In this document: positions 63,621-64,000 of the stretch, in pieces | Numbering within the stretch: position 1 is the first letter of the stretch | How the letters are laid out: the number at the start of each line of letters is the position of its first letter | Source of the DNA: Brumimicrobium salinarum | Lineage (GTDB): Bacteria; Bacteroidota; Bacteroidia; Flavobacteriales_D; Crocinitomicaceae | Direction of reading: 5' to 3' | Length of the DNA stretch: 64,000 nt | Assembly: GCF_002844555.1 (NCBI RefSeq) | Contig: NZ_PJNI01000003.1 | Location: 124,001-188,000, forward strand | The notes under the pieces: generated by a model | Told to the model about the DNA's origin: nothing | Seen by the model: only the letters and a program-made list of their open reading frames with translations | Database searches by the model: none | Position numbers and translations under genes: made by a program

Positions 63621-64000
63621 GTTTTTTTAAAAGTATTTGTTCAGTCATTAGCCCTAAAAATATGAGTATCATACCTATTAGCATAAAAGTGTGAGGTCGA
63701 TAGGGAGGTTCTCTTTTCACTGTGCTATTTACCATCTTAACGGTCTCCATTTCATCAATGGTCTGATAAATTTTCCTCAATGAGTTTTCATCTGTGGCTC
63801 TAAAATACTCACCTCCTGTCATCTTCGCCATTTTTTCAAGTAGTTTTTCGTCAATATTAACCTGCGTGTTTTGCATTATTTGTCCAAACGGAGTATTAAT
63901 TGGCATTTTTACAATCCCCTTTTTACCGACTCCAATAGTATAAACAGTAATATTTTTATTTTTTGCTAATTCTGCAGCGGCTATAGGAGAGATTTCACCT
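63613..64000 (-). CDS. batA: BatA: VWA domain membrane protein, C-terminal part (5' end outside window)
   Basis: The frame is open from base 63999 to the stop at 63613, giving 128 visible residues. GEISPIAAAELAKN, the YTIGVG strand, TPFGQIMQNTQVNIDEKLLEKMAKMTGG, YFRATDENSLRKIY and a C-terminal membrane helix (near FMLIGMILIFLGL) match the end of the BatA VWA domain. The MIDAS motif lies beyond the window edge. It leads the visible bat operon. Confidence 0.87.
   Translation of the reverse strand, partial: GEISPIAAAELAKNKNITVYTIGVGKKGIVKMPINTPFGQIMQNTQVNIDEKLLEKMAKMTGGEYFRATDENSLRKIYQTIDEMETVKMVNSTVKREPPYRPHTFMLIGMILIFLGLMTEQILLKKHA

Overview
This 64 kb window is a low-GC chromosomal stretch of a Bacteroidota bacterium, most likely order Flavobacteriales; I cannot place the genus. 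The lineage call rests on a PorW/SprE type IX secretion lipoprotein, two very large cargo proteins with the gliding-motility C-terminal sorting domain, a DUF5686 outer-membrane protein, the Bat (aerotolerance) operon, standalone MnmD, the weak use of Shine-Dalgarno sites and a recurring TAnnTTTG -7 promoter element. I saw no rRNA or tRNA gene, CRISPR array, prophage, or insertion sequence with a transposase. Most genes are core housekeeping and envelope genes.

Layout. 0-6.4 kb: the end of a YceI-family gene, a decayed repeat, then porW/sprE, a bactofilin, atpZ and a four-helix membrane protein; rfaE2 and a flippase-like protein lie on the opposite strand. 6.5-19.2 kb: an envelope block with two secreted T9SS cargo proteins, an LpxD-type acyltransferase translationally coupled to a SpoIIE phosphatase, LptB, DUF5686 and TatC. 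19.2-29.3 kb: a cluster of palindromes, an M16 peptidase pair with a nitronate monooxygenase-like gene, a HigBA module, lgt, a UPF1-like helicase, and a HAD phosphatase with an FAD oxidoreductase. 29.3-33.5 kb: paired inverted REP-like elements around a strong terminator, then a cbb3 oxidase operon (ccoN, a di-haem ccoO/P-type gene and two small membrane proteins). 33.7-39.3 kb: accessory genes, namely an FkbM methyltransferase, a pentapeptide protein, a voltage-gated-type K+ channel, SigZ, a 37-residue peptide with 14 cysteines, HdeD, a DUF4915 protein and a lipoprotein. 39.3-44.4 kb: an orphan cysC, an MpaB-type oxygenase, a di-haem peroxidase and a cation/proton antiporter. 44.6-59 kb: housekeeping genes (accD, fbaA, an S9 peptidase, metK, tsaB, dnaB, mnmD, a saccharopine-dehydrogenase-like gene). 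59.2-64 kb: batE-D-C-B and part of batA, running leftward off the window edge.

How it fits together. PorW belongs to the machine that would export the two CHU_C-tailed proteins, whereas Lgt supplies lipidation for the many lipoproteins here (PorW itself, the TPR protein, the small lipoproteins). LpxD and LptB serve lipopolysaccharide synthesis and export, and RfaE2 its heptose supply. The cbb3 oxidase, di-haem peroxidase, Bat operon and a possible metal-binding peptide next to SigZ suggest a respiratory life with changing oxygen and redox stress; this last point is inference.

The least explained features are the Cys-rich microprotein upstream of sigZ, three 7-bp-period repeat arrays that each begin at a stop codon within 3.4 kb, and several palindromic repeat elements between genes. 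Several start codons were moved from the longest reading frame; the reasons are given in the entries.
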